A DNA stretch of 64,000 nucleotides from Roseivirga ehrenbergii (lineage in GTDB: Bacteria > Bacteroidota > Bacteroidia > Cytophagales > Cyclobacteriaceae): contig NZ_LQZQ01000002.1 of the NCBI RefSeq assembly GCF_001593005.1, positions 310,001 through 374,000 of the forward strand, given 5' to 3'. This document shows, one piece after another, positions 34,929 through 44,360 of the stretch (positions are counted from its first letter, which is position 1; every line of letters starts with the position of its first letter). A program made the position numbers and the translations under genes. The notes under the pieces were generated by a model, which saw only the letters and a list, made by a program, of their open reading frames with translations, made no database searches and was not told where the DNA came from.

Positions 34929-37900
34929 TTGAAAGTAAAAGACTTCATAAAAATTTATAGGGAAGACCCTATCATTCAAACCATTGCCGAGCGAATCAAG
35001 CCCAATGAGGGAAATACCATTCAGCTTAGGGGATTGGTAGGTAGTTTAGATGCCGTTGTGGCGGCTGCCATATATCAACACAATAAGCAAACTTGCCTTT
35101 TTGTAATGCACGATAAAGAAGAAGCTGCTTATTTTCATAACGACATGCAGAATTTGGTAGGTGAAAAAGAGGTTTTGCTTTTCCCTACTTCCTACAAAAG
35201 GCCTTATCAGTTTGATGAAACCGAGAATGCCAACATTCTCATGCGTGCCGAAATCCTAAACAGGATTAACCATAAGGCTTCCACAGGTGAAATCATCGTT
35301 ACTTACCCCGAAGCGCTTACAGAAAAGGTGATTAACAAAAAGGCCCTAGCCACCAATACTTTTTCTACCAAAGTGGGGGAAGAAATTGATGTGGAGTTTT
35401 TGGCAGAGCTGCTGATGACCTACGATTTCGAAAAAACCGACTTTGTTTATGAAGCAGGCCAGTTTTCGGTGCGAGGTGGTATTGTAGATGTATATTCTTA
35501 CGCTCACGATTTGCCCTACAGAATCGAGCTTTTTGGCAACGAAGTAGAAAGCATTAGAACTTTCGATCCCGTTTCTCAACTCAGTCAGGAGAGCGTAAAA
35601 CACATCAACATCATTCCGAATATTCAAACCCGATTGTTGCAAGAAGTGAGGCAATCGTTTTTAGACTTTATTCCGAACAACACCAAAATCTGGTTTAAGG
35701 ATTACCAACAAACCTTAGACACGATCGAAAAATACTTCGAAAAAGCATCTGCGAATTTTGACGAAGTACTTTCCGTTACCGATGCCCAAGTAGTGCTCAG
35801 CCCAGATGCGCTTTTCGAAACTCAAAAATCATTTAAAAAGGGAATCGCTAGTCTTGCTCAAATCGAATTTGGAAATCGCTTTACCAAAAAATCTGGTTTT
35901 GAATATCGCTTCGAAGCAGAAGTACAGCAATCCTTCAACAAAAATTTCGACCTCATTGCCGATAACCTTGCCGGTTGGCAAATGAAGAATCATACGCTTT
36001 TAATTTCTGCGGAATCTGAAACTCAAATTGGCCGATTAGAAAAAATATTTACGGAGTTGAATCCTATCATCAAGATTCAACCCCTTAATATCGGCCTCAG
36101 GCAAGGATTTATCGATAAAACGCTCCAGATGCTCTGCTATACAGATCATCAGCTTTTCGATAGATTTCACAAATACAAAAGCCGAACAAAACACAGTAAA
36201 TCGAAGGCTTTAACCCTGAAAGAACTGCGCTCTTTGCACCCAGGAGATTACGTTACCCACATTGATTATGGCGTAGGGCGTTTTGCGGGAATGGAAAAAG
36301 TGGAAGTGAATGGAAATCAACAAGAATCCATTCGTTTGGTCTATCGCGATGACGATTTGCTTTATGTCAGTCTCCATGCCCTTCATAAAATTTCAAAATA
36401 TTCTGGCAAAGAAGGCACACCGCCTACGATGAGTAAATTGGGCTCTCCTGAATGGGAAACCAAGAAATCGAAGGTTAAAAAGAAGGTTAAAGACATAGCC
36501 AAAGACCTGATTGCACTTTACGCGAAAAGGAAAGGTGCGAGCGGTTTTGCTTTTCAGCCTGACGGTTTTATGCAGGCCGAACTGGAATCCTCTTTTATTT
36601 ATGAGGACACTCCTGATCAAGCCAAAGCGACCGAAGATGTTAAAGCCGATATGGAATTGCCTCACCCAATGGACCGATTGGTTTGTGGCGATGTAGGTTT
36701 TGGTAAAACAGAAGTGGCCATTCGTGCAGCTTTTAAAGCTTGCGCCAACGGAAAACAGGTGGCGGTTTTAGTACCTACCACAATTTTGGCCATGCAGCAC
36801 TACCGTACTTTTGCTGAAAGACTGGAGAATTTCCCGGTCAATGTGGAATACATCAACCGATTTAAAACCGCCAAAGAAATTAAAGAAACCCTTCAACGGG
36901 TAAAAGAAGGAAAAACCGAAATATTGGTCGGTACGCACAGAATCGTAAATAAGGATGTTCAGTTCAAGGATTTAGGCCTTCTAATTATTGATGAAGAGCA
37001 GAAATTTGGGGTACGGGTAAAAGATAAACTGAAAGAGTTTAAAGTAGATGTGGATGTGCTTACCCTTACAGCTACGCCAATTCCTAGAACTTTGCATTTC
37101 TCTTTAATGGGCGCCAGAGATTTAAGCGTGATTGCTACGCCTCCTCCAAATCGTCAGCCTGTTACTACGGAAATTCACACTTTTGATGAAACCGTTATTC
37201 GCGATGCCATCAGTTTTGAGTTAAGGCGTGGAGGTCAGGTTTTCTTTGTGCATAACCGAATTAAAGACATTGTTCAGGTAGGAAATATTATTCTGAAGCT
37301 TGTGCCAGATGCCCGAATTGGCGTGGCGCACGGTCAAATGGAAGGAAGTGTTCTTGAAAAGCGCATGGTAAAATTCATTGAGGGCGAATACGATGTACTG
37401 ATTTCTACCAATATCATTGAATCTGGCCTAGATATTCCGAACGCCAATACGATTATAATTAATCATGCACACATGTTTGGGCTTTCCGACTTACACCAAA
37501 TGCGTGGACGAGTCGGGCGTTCTAACCGAAAAGCCTTCTGTTACTTATTAACTCCTCCGTCTATCGGGCTTAGTTCCGATTCCAGAAAACGTTTGAGCGC
37601 TTTGGAAGAATTTTCTGATTTAGGCGATGGCTTTAAAGTGGCCATGCGCGATTTAGATATTCGCGGAGCAGGTAATTTATTAGGAGCCGAACAAACGGGT
37701 TTCATTACCGATTTGGGTTTTGAGATGTACCACAAAATTCTAGACGAAGCCGTTCAAGAATTGAAAGAAACAGAATTCAAGGACCTGTTTTACAAGGATT
37801 TGGTGAAAGAAGCGGCTGAAGCAGTGAAGGTAGATACTTCGATTGAAACCGATTTAGAAATTCTAATTCCAGAGACTTACGTTTCGAATATTTCGGAACG

Positions 37901-38279
37901 ACTTGGCCTCTATTCCAAAATCGATAACATTAAAAATGAAGAAGGATTGGCCAAGTTTACGGCCAGCATTAAAGATCGTTTTGGACCTATTCCTGTGCCT
38001 GTTTTAGATTTAATCGAAACGGTGAGACTACGTTGGTTGGCTGAAAATCTGGGTTTTGAAAAAGTGGTTATCAAAAACGAATCGATGAAATGCTACTTTT
38101 TACCTTCTGACAATGAGCGCTATTTCCAATCGGCTGCCTTCGGAAAAGTAATTGCTTATGTTCAATCGCATCCAAAAAGCTGCCATATGAAGGAGCATAA
38201 AACCCGATTGATTCTACGAATTGACGAGGTACTATCTATCGGAAAAGCAATAGAGGTTTTACAAAATATGAGTGCTTAG
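34929..38279 (+). CDS. mfd: Transcription-repair coupling factor (TTG start)
   Basis: A 1116-residue protein that frees stalled RNA polymerase and recruits UvrA. The start is TTG at 34929; the first ATG is far downstream and would remove conserved sequence. The RNA-polymerase-interacting domain is seen at HPGDYVTHIDYGVGRFAG, Walker A at CGDVGFGKTE (near residue 586), DEEQ (near 687), TATPIPRTL and the RecG-like translocation motif in GRVGRSNRKAFCYLL. The C-terminal TRCF domain completes it. Length is standard. Confidence 0.96.
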   Translation: MKVKDFIKIYREDPIIQTIAERIKPNEGNTIQLRGLVGSLDAVVAAAIYQHNKQTCLFVMHDKEEAAYFHNDMQNLVGEKEVLLFPTSYKRPYQFDETENANILMRAEILNRINHKASTGEIIVTYPEALTEKVINKKALATNTFSTKVGEEIDVEFLAELLMTYDFEKTDFVYEAGQFSVRGGIVDVYSYAHDLPYRIELFGNEVESIRTFDPVSQLSQESVKHINIIPNIQTRLLQEVRQSFLDFIPNNTKIWFKDYQQTLDTIEKYFEKASANFDEVLSVTDAQVVLSPDALFETQKSFKKGIASLAQIEFGNRFTKKSGFEYRFEAEVQQSFNKNFDLIADNLAGWQMKNHTLLISAESETQIGRLEKIFTELNPIIKIQPLNIGLRQGFIDKTLQMLCYTDHQLFDRFHKYKSRTKHSKSKALTLKELRSLHPGDYVTHIDYGVGRFAGMEKVEVNGNQQESIRLVYRDDDLLYVSLHALHKISKYSGKEGTPPTMSKLGSPEWETKKSKVKKKVKDIAKDLIALYAKRKGASGFAFQPDGFMQAELESSFIYEDTPDQAKATEDVKADMELPHPMDRLVCGDVGFGKTEVAIRAAFKACANGKQVAVLVPTTILAMQHYRTFAERLENFPVNVEYINRFKTAKEIKETLQRVKEGKTEILVGTHRIVNKDVQFKDLGLLIIDEEQKFGVRVKDKLKEFKVDVDVLTLTATPIPRTLHFSLMGARDLSVIATPPPNRQPVTTEIHTFDETVIRDAISFELRRGGQVFFVHNRIKDIVQVGNIILKLVPDARIGVAHGQMEGSVLEKRMVKFIEGEYDVLISTNIIESGLDIPNANTIIINHAHMFGLSDLHQMRGRVGRSNRKAFCYLLTPPSIGLSSDSRKRLSALEEFSDLGDGFKVAMRDLDIRGAGNLLGAEQTGFITDLGFEMYHKILDEAVQELKETEFKDLFYKDLVKEAAEAVKVDTSIETDLEILIPETYVSNISERLGLYSKIDNIKNEEGLAKFTASIKDRFGPIPVPVLDLIETVRLRWLAENLGFEKVVIKNESMKCYFLPSDNERYFQSAAFGKVIAYVQSHPKSCHMKEHKTRLILRIDEVLSIGKAIEVLQNMSA

Positions 38280-38282
38280 GTT

Positions 38283-38321
38283 AAAAAGAAAAACGCTCCA
38301 AAATTTACATTTGGAGCGTTT
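38283..38321 (-). terminator. Terminator between mfd and the LytTR gene
   Basis: A 12-bp perfect stem AAACGCTCCAAA (38291-38302) / TTTGGAGCGTTT (38310-38321). On the minus strand it is followed by a T-rich run, fitting the LytTR gene that ends at 38343; it may also stop mfd transcripts from the other side. Confidence 0.8.
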
Positions 38322-38342
38322 GAATATGATTAGCAGCAAAAT

Positions 38343-39065
38343 CTAGAAACTCATAATATCTTTAAACTTCAGGGTTTGCCTACGCGAAACATCGATTTCT
38401 TCGCCCCCTTTCATGTAGATTCTTAAGCTACCGCTAAACCAAGGTTCAATTCTTTCTATCCATTTTAAGTTGATGATTTGTTGACGATTAGCCCTAAAGA
38501 AGGTTTTCTCGTCTAGTCTTGATTCTAAATAGTTTAGCGTTCGGGTAATCATCGGTTTCGATTTGTCGAAATACACGGTGGTGTAGTTTCCGCTTACCTC
38601 AAAAAGGCGGATATCGGCCAACTGAACAAACCAGCATTTTTCGCCATCTTTTACAAAAACCTGATCGTGGATTGTAAGTTTATCGCTTCCGTTTTCTTTA
38701 TCTCTTTCCTTTTTCTCTACTTTTTCAATCACCTTAGAAATGGCTCCCGCCAACCGATCTTTCTGAACGGGCTTTACCAAATAATCAAGTGCATTGTATT
38801 CGAAAGCTTTTAGCGCATATTCGTCATAGGCAGTTGAAAAAATTACCTCTGGCACAATTTCGAGCTCCTCAAGCAAATCAAAACCTGTTTTGCCTGGCAT
38901 TTGAATATCCAAGAAAATTAAGTCGGGCTTTAGTTCGGTGATTTTTTCAATTGCTTCATCAACACTTGCCGCTTCTCCAACAACCTGAACATTATCAAAC
39001 TCTTTGAGCAGTCTTTTTAATTCGTTTCTGGCAAGTCTTGAATCGTCTATTACTAAAGTTTTCAT
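38343..39065 (-). CDS. LytTR-type response regulator
   Basis: A 240-residue regulator: receiver domain with D7-D8, phosphoacceptor D53 in LIFLDIQMPG and the KP loop in YLVKPVQKDRL, then a LytTR domain (about 135-238: VFVKDGEKCWFVQLADIRLFE, FFRANRQQIINL). Partner of the kinase encoded just upstream at 39085. The third LytS/LytTR pair in this window. Confidence 0.92.
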   Translation of the reverse strand: MKTLVIDDSRLARNELKRLLKEFDNVQVVGEAASVDEAIEKITELKPDLIFLDIQMPGKTGFDLLEELEIVPEVIFSTAYDEYALKAFEYNALDYLVKPVQKDRLAGAISKVIEKVEKKERDKENGSDKLTIHDQVFVKDGEKCWFVQLADIRLFEVSGNYTTVYFDKSKPMITRTLNYLESRLDEKTFFRANRQQIINLKWIERIEPWFSGSLRIYMKGGEEIDVSRRQTLKFKDIMSF

Positions 39066-39084
39066 ATCGCTTAATTTTGAGGTT

Positions 39085-40224
39085 TTAATTTAATGGAATT
39101 TTGACCGTTGCACAGACCATGTGCTCATTCATATTTTCAATATTTAAAGAAGCTTTATCTCCATATAGCAAGCGTAGTCTTTCTCTCGCGTTTCCAATTC
39201 CAATTCCTTTTCGCTTAGTACCATTTGGCCCTTTCAATTGGCCTGTGTTTTTCACAAAAATACTTAGGAAGTTATTTGTCATTTTTGACTCCACTATGAT
39301 TTCTCCTCCTTCAGGTAAATTATTGATACAATGTTTAATGGCGTTTTCAACCAAGGTTTGAATAATCATTGGCGGAACAACGACATCTTTACTTTCACTA
39401 TCAATCAAAAACTGGTACCTCAGTCGATCTTCTAACTGAATAGATTCAAGGTTTAAATAATGAGCCACAACTTCCATTTCCTTCTCAAGGCTCACTTTTT
39501 CGTAATGATCGAATTGAATGGAAAATCTTAAAAGATCAGAAAGGTGTGTAATTGAATCTCTAGCTTTTTCGGCATCTTCTACTACCAAAGATCTAATATT
39601 GTTGAGGCTATTGAATATAAAGTGTGGGTTGATCTGAGACTTTAAAGCACTCAGTTCTGCATCCTTAACTGTAGCTTGAAGTTTCCATTTTTCAATTTCA
39701 ACCTCTCTATTCTTCTGAAGAAACTGGTACGCAAAATAGATAGACGACCAACTAATAAAATATACCGAATAGCTGCCAATAAAGCTTACCGCCATTATAA
39801 TTAGGGTGCTGGGCGTAAATATGCCACGATTTACTTCTCTTAATTTTTCAAGGGTGGCTTCATCCACACCTTCCATTTTAGAAAGTCCTGTAAAATGATC
39901 CATTAAATTGGGATCTACCTTGATCAATAACATAACAGAACCAATAGCAACCAAAAAGGTAAGAATGGCCAAGAGCGCCCCCTGAATAATACTACTAAAA
40001 AATACGCGAGGAATAAGCTTTACGATTTTTAAGTCTTTCCACTTTTTCTTTTTTGCGTAAAGCCTGTACAAATGACTAATAAGAACAGCACAAAGAACAC
40101 TGACTATGGTAGAAATGACAGAGGCCCAAAAAGGCAGAACAAAAGCAATAGCCAAAAAGCTGGTTATATGGAGCCCGCCCCAACCTCCAATTTGGAGCAT
40201 CCAATACAGCTGATTCTTTTTCAT
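39085..40224 (-). CDS. LytS-type sensor histidine kinase
   Basis: A 379-residue kinase with four membrane helices (residues about 10-165) and a soluble stretch of about 30 residues between helices 3 and 4. The His_kinase domain has H201 in INPHFIFNSLNN; ATPase motifs are IIQTLVENAIKHCI and KGIGIGNARERL. It is followed after 19 bases by its LytTR partner. Its promoter must lie in the gap shared with gldJ. Confidence 0.9.
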   Translation of the reverse strand: MKKNQLYWMLQIGGWGGLHITSFLAIAFVLPFWASVISTIVSVLCAVLISHLYRLYAKKKKWKDLKIVKLIPRVFFSSIIQGALLAILTFLVAIGSVMLLIKVDPNLMDHFTGLSKMEGVDEATLEKLREVNRGIFTPSTLIIMAVSFIGSYSVYFISWSSIYFAYQFLQKNREVEIEKWKLQATVKDAELSALKSQINPHFIFNSLNNIRSLVVEDAEKARDSITHLSDLLRFSIQFDHYEKVSLEKEMEVVAHYLNLESIQLEDRLRYQFLIDSESKDVVVPPMIIQTLVENAIKHCINNLPEGGEIIVESKMTNNFLSIFVKNTGQLKGPNGTKRKGIGIGNARERLRLLYGDKASLNIENMNEHMVCATVKIPLN

Positions 40225-40549
40225 AACCTAAAGCAAATACATTTATTCAACACCTCTCCGATCATTTTACTGAAAGGTTTAATATTCGGATTAACCATAA
40301 AATAAGCCCGATCAGAAATAGAAAGGCTCATTGATTAACCTGTTCGGGTTAAATAATGGTTAATTATACGCTGTCTTTTCATCCATTGTATTATTTTCAA
40401 TCTTGCATTTTGATGCTGAATTGTAAAATATGTAATTAGAACCAACGTTTAGGCATAACAATGAGTGAATTACACCTTTGTTAAACATAAGGGATAAGTG
40501 TATATTAGCCCCCTTAATTCACCTAAAAGGTCTGAATAAAAACACTAAC
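40225..40549. other. Regulatory gap with four GGTTAA/TTAACC motifs
   Basis: The 325-base gap between divergent kinase and gldJ genes holds TTAACC at 40291-40296 and 40335-40340 and GGTTAA at 40347-40352 and 40358-40363. The middle two form an inverted repeat (TTAACC-N6-GGTTAA); copies 1-2 are 44 bases and copies 3-4 are 11 bases apart. No gene is seen here. Confidence 0.45.
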
Positions 40550-42010
40550 ATGAAAAATACAGCTGGGTTTTTGAAGGTTTCAGTATTTATACTACTGTCA
40601 ACCTCATTATTATCTTCTTGCTTCCTTTTTAATAAAAATAAAGGAGGAGTGAGTTCTACAACTGGTATGGCTTATGGTAACTCAAAAGACACCCTCAGTT
40701 TTACCCCATTCGATACAAAAAACTTACCTAACCCTCCAGGAATGGTTTATATTCAAGGAGGTAGAACCGTTTTAGGTTCTTTTGAAGAAGATTTGTTAGG
40801 CACCAGAGACAACATAGAAAGAACCGTAACAGTGAATTCTTTCTATATGGACGAAACTGAAGTGACGAACAAGGATTGGAAAGAATATGTTTTTTACCAA
40901 TTCAACCCTATACCACTAAGCTTAGGCAAGGATATTGAAATAGTGGATGATCCTGCTAACCCATTTCTTCCGCCAACTACTTCGCATAACGGACAAACAC
41001 TTGAAGACTTAATTCCAAACGATAGCGTTTGGTCTAGTGATTTTTCTTTCAATGATGTGTATAGCGAAAATTATTATAGCAACCCGGGTTACAATAACCA
41101 CCCAGTTGTTGGAGTTACTTGGAGACAGGCTGTAGACTACTGTAAATGGAGAACGGATTTTGTTAATTACATTACTATCAGCCAGTTACCATTCGAAGAT
41201 CTTCCCGATGCTTATAAATTACAGTTTTATGACCCGGATGGAACACTACAAATTCTTGGAAGTGCTGGAGGAAATAGCTCTACTGGTGGTGCTCAAATTA
41301 CACCACAAGAATTAGATGATCTTCAGCAAGATCAAATCGCCTTTATCAATGCGAATAAAAAGTTGTTTATCGAAAGAGGTATTTACCTACCTGAATTTAG
41401 GTTACCAAATGAAGCCGAATGGGAATATGCTGCTAAAGCGACTATCGGAACTCAATACCTAGATGAAAACGAAGAATATGGTAGAATTTACCCTTGGGAT
41501 GGCAGAGGAGTAAGAAATCCATACGGTAAAAGAAGAGGTGAGCTTTTGGCCAACTTTAAAAGAGGCCGAGGCGATTATGCTGGTATTGCCGGAAATATTA
41601 ATAATGACGGAGATGTAATTCCACGCCCGGTTGGAGGATATGAGCCAAACGATTTCGGTTTATTCAACATGGCGGGTAACGTAAGCGAGTGGGTAAACGA
41701 TACCTACCGACCACTTTCATTCCAAGCAGTAGACGATCTAAACCCAGTTAGAAAAGATGGAACGGCCGATGGGGAGCAACTTTACGGTTGGGATGGAGAT
41801 AGAACCGACTTCAGATCATTAATTAACGACAGAGCGAAAGTATACAAGGGCGGTTCTTGGAAAGATGTAGCTTACTGGATGTCGCCAGGAACAAGAAGAT
41901 TTTTAGATCAAGATAAAGCCACAAATACCATTGGTTTTAGATGTGCTATGATTTCTATTGGTTTCGAACCGAAATCTAGTGGTGGTGGAATTTTTGGAGG
42001 TAAAGAATAA
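40550..42010 (+). CDS. gldJ: Gliding motility lipoprotein GldJ
   Basis: A 486-residue lipoprotein of the FGE-sulfatase (SUMF1) family. The start at 40550 gives the signal MKNTAGFLKVSVFILLSTSLLSSC with the lipid cysteine at about residue 24. Family markers for GldJ rather than a plain FGE protein are PGMVYIQGG, SFYMDETEVTN, HPVVGVTWRQAVDYCKWRTD, RIYPWDGRGVRNPYG, NFKRGRGDYAGIAG and NMAGNVSEWV. In Flavobacterium GldJ is essential for gliding and for stability of the type IX secretion machine. The nearby genes are not other gld genes. Confidence 0.85.
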   Translation: MKNTAGFLKVSVFILLSTSLLSSCFLFNKNKGGVSSTTGMAYGNSKDTLSFTPFDTKNLPNPPGMVYIQGGRTVLGSFEEDLLGTRDNIERTVTVNSFYMDETEVTNKDWKEYVFYQFNPIPLSLGKDIEIVDDPANPFLPPTTSHNGQTLEDLIPNDSVWSSDFSFNDVYSENYYSNPGYNNHPVVGVTWRQAVDYCKWRTDFVNYITISQLPFEDLPDAYKLQFYDPDGTLQILGSAGGNSSTGGAQITPQELDDLQQDQIAFINANKKLFIERGIYLPEFRLPNEAEWEYAAKATIGTQYLDENEEYGRIYPWDGRGVRNPYGKRRGELLANFKRGRGDYAGIAGNINNDGDVIPRPVGGYEPNDFGLFNMAGNVSEWVNDTYRPLSFQAVDDLNPVRKDGTADGEQLYGWDGDRTDFRSLINDRAKVYKGGSWKDVAYWMSPGTRRFLDQDKATNTIGFRCAMISIGFEPKSSGGGIFGGKE

Positions 42011-42027
42011 ATAGAAGAAAAGTTATT

Positions 42028-42066
42028 AAAAGGCCGTTTCTACAAAGGAATCGGCCTTTTTTGTTT
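42028..42066. terminator. Bidirectional terminator between gldJ and comF
   Basis: AAAAGGCCG (42028-42036) and CGGCCTTTT (42052-42060) form a 9-bp stem followed by T-rich DNA on the plus strand, and the mirrored layout gives a weaker T-run on the minus strand. It serves the convergent gldJ and comF genes. Confidence 0.75.
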
Positions 42067-42074
42067 TACACCCG

Positions 42075-42773
42075 TCAGCGAGTAGCAGCAATTACAGCAA
42101 AGCTGAGTTCTTTAATACCTGCTTCGATTAATACATTTCCGCAAGCCAACAAAGTAGCACCCGTAGTAATTACATCGTCCACCAAAAGAACCCGTTTACC
42201 ATGAAGTTCCGAGGCGTTTACTATTTCAAAAATTGATTTCACATTTTCCAGTCTTTCGACCCTACTCTTTCTCGTTTGCGTTTCACTGGCAGCCACCCTA
42301 CTAAGCCCAAGACAAACTTCTGCTTTCAATACTTCTGAAAGCCCTTTGGCAAAAGCCTCACTTTGGTTATAGCCCCTTTTTCTTTGCTTAGACGAGTGTA
42401 ATGGAACTGGAATAATCAGATCGAACTCGTTGGTAAAGCCGGCTAGCAATAAATCGTGACCATACCATCGACCCATCATAAGGCCAACATCCTCTTTATG
42501 GTTATATTTTAATTCATGCAAAATATGCTGAACAATTCCCTTTTTCTGGAAATGGAGGTAAGCTAGCATGTGATTAAACCGAATAGAGCCGGCCAATTTT
42601 TGATAAATATGCGGAACCTCTTCCTTATAGTTATTTGTTTTCGGCAAATCGTATTGACAAGTCGGACAAATATGATTCATACCATTGGGTAACGACCCTT
42701 TACACCCAATACAAATGTTTGGGAAAAAGAGAGCAACAAAGTCGTTCAAGATTAAATTTATCTTGCTAGGCAT
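42075..42773 (-). CDS. ComF-family phosphoribosyltransferase-like protein
   Basis: A 232-residue protein with an N-terminal four-cysteine zinc motif (CIGCKGSLP and CPTC) and a C-terminal PRTase domain whose PRPP loop is VLLVDDVITTGATL. ComF proteins are linked to DNA uptake in some bacteria, but in most lineages their job is not shown. It converges on gldJ. Confidence 0.88.
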   Translation of the reverse strand: MPSKINLILNDFVALFFPNICIGCKGSLPNGMNHICPTCQYDLPKTNNYKEEVPHIYQKLAGSIRFNHMLAYLHFQKKGIVQHILHELKYNHKEDVGLMMGRWYGHDLLLAGFTNEFDLIIPVPLHSSKQRKRGYNQSEAFAKGLSEVLKAEVCLGLSRVAASETQTRKSRVERLENVKSIFEIVNASELHGKRVLLVDDVITTGATLLACGNVLIEAGIKELSFAVIAATR

Positions 42774-42811
42774 TCAGAAAACGAAACTATATTTGACGAA
42801 ATATTAAGGTA

Positions 42812-43150
42812 ATGACTATTGTAGAAGAATTCAATGATTATCGCGCCAAGATGAACGGAAAAATCTTGGAAGAGAACAACACTGTGTTGAAAAGATTATT
42901 TAATCTAGACACTAATGCCTTTGCTCCTGGTGCATTGGATGGAAAAGTAAAGGAACTAATCGGGCTTTCTAGCTCTATGGTATTAAGGTGTGACGACTGC
43001 ATCAAATACCATTTAGGAAAATGCCACGAATTGGGAGTGACCACTAAAGAAGTGTTCGAAGTCTTTTCAATTGCAAACTTGATTGGCGGAACCATTGTAA
43101 TTCCTCACCTTAGAAGGGCAGTTGAATTTTGGGAGGAGCTCAATAAATAA
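42812..43150 (+). CDS. Carboxymuconolactone decarboxylase/AhpD-like protein
   Basis: A 112-residue all-helical protein of the CMD/AhpD family with the redox-type motif RCDDCIKYHLGKC (CxxC with nearby His), typical of the AhpD-like peroxidase or alkylhydroperoxide-related group. The next gene starts at its stop codon (TAATG), so a short operon with 43150-44270 is likely. No AhpC-like gene is adjacent. Confidence 0.85.
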   Translation: MTIVEEFNDYRAKMNGKILEENNTVLKRLFNLDTNAFAPGALDGKVKELIGLSSSMVLRCDDCIKYHLGKCHELGVTTKEVFEVFSIANLIGGTIVIPHLRRAVEFWEELNK

Positions 43151-43512
43151 TGTATAAAAAAGATTTAGAACTTCAGAGAAGTTGGGCAAGGTTGCTTACC
43201 CATTTAGAGCAGCTTTTGGGCAAAAGGCCCAAAGATCTTAATGGGGTTCTATTTCTTATTGGGGTACAAGAGCTTGGCAACGGCAAACAAAATTTCACTA
43301 AGGAAGAAAAGCAAGATTTGATGCACATTGCTATTTGCAAAGTATTAAGTCTTTCAGGGTTTTATGAACTAGAGGGAATTGATGTTGAAGGTTGGCCTCA
43401 CTGGAAAAAAACAGATGTTTCCCTGCCTCATTTCGACCTAATGGACCAAGAAAAGCTTCTCAAAATGCATGTAATTGAATATTTTGAGACGGAATTAAAA
43501 ATTGAATTATGA
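43150..43512 (+). CDS. Conserved small protein, unknown function
   Basis: A 120-residue soluble protein. It has helical, charged sequence and short aromatic segments (GVLFLIGVQELG, DVEGWPHWKK) with no motif I can name. It overlaps the AhpD-like stop and the exonuclease start (4-base ATGA), so it is certainly expressed within this operon. Tight coupling to both neighbours suggests a housekeeping role. Confidence 0.8.
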   Translation: MYKKDLELQRSWARLLTHLEQLLGKRPKDLNGVLFLIGVQELGNGKQNFTKEEKQDLMHIAICKVLSLSGFYELEGIDVEGWPHWKKTDVSLPHFDLMDQEKLLKMHVIEYFETELKIEL

Positions 43513-44270
43513 AGATTATCAGCTATAACGTAAACGGAATTAGAGCCGCCATGAAAAAAGACTTTGTGGGCTGGCTAAAAACCGAAAACCCTGATATTCT
43601 TTGTTTGCAAGAACTAAAAGCATTACCCGATCAAGTAGATACTTCTGAATTTGAGGCTTTGGGCTACCATTTATATTGGGAGCCTGCACAAAAAAAAGGT
43701 TACAGTGGAGTAGCGATCTTCAGTAAAATTGAACCGCTTCACGTGGAACATGGTTGCGGAAACCCTTTATATGATACTGAAGGAAGGGTAATCAGAGCCG
43801 ATTATGAAAATTTCTCGGTTATGAGCGTTTATATGCCAAGCGGAACAAGCGGAGACATTCGCCAAGACTTCAAATATGAATGGCTCGACTTCTTTTTTGA
43901 GTACGCTAATGAATTAAGAAAAACCATTCCTAACTTAATTATCAGCGGAGATTACAATATTGCTCACAAGGCCATTGATATTCATAACCCCGTTTCAAAC
44001 AAAAACTCATCTGGCTTCTTGCCTGAAGAAAGAGAATGGCTGACAAAATATACAGAAGCGGGTTTTATTGATTCCTTCCGAATTTTTAATCAAAACCCGC
44101 ACGAATATTCTTGGTGGAGCTACAGAGCAAACTCAAGAGCAAATAACAAGGGCTGGAGAATCGATTATCACATGGCCACAGCTGAAATGCAAGACCGATT
44201 AGTGAGTGCATCTATCTTAAACGATGCTATTCATTCAGACCACTGCCCGATACTCCTAGAAATTCGATAA
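43509..44270 (+). CDS. xth: Exodeoxyribonuclease III / AP endonuclease
   Basis: A 253-residue EEP-family nuclease of base excision repair. Motifs: MKIISYNVNGIRAA, CLQELKAL (metal Glu), GYSGVAIFSK, SVYMPSG, ISGDYNIAH, WSYRANSRANNKGWRIDY and the final SDHCPI with the catalytic His. The length and motif set match ExoA/Xth. Its start overlaps the unknown gene upstream. Confidence 0.95.
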   Translation: MKIISYNVNGIRAAMKKDFVGWLKTENPDILCLQELKALPDQVDTSEFEALGYHLYWEPAQKKGYSGVAIFSKIEPLHVEHGCGNPLYDTEGRVIRADYENFSVMSVYMPSGTSGDIRQDFKYEWLDFFFEYANELRKTIPNLIISGDYNIAHKAIDIHNPVSNKNSSGFLPEEREWLTKYTEAGFIDSFRIFNQNPHEYSWWSYRANSRANNKGWRIDYHMATAEMQDRLVSASILNDAIHSDHCPILLEIR

Positions 44271-44360
44271 TTTAAATCGTATATTTCTCCTTTAGTCAAT
44301 TGTTATACAATCAAATACGTTTTAATCACGTATGAGTATTTACAAGTTTAAATTCAGGAG

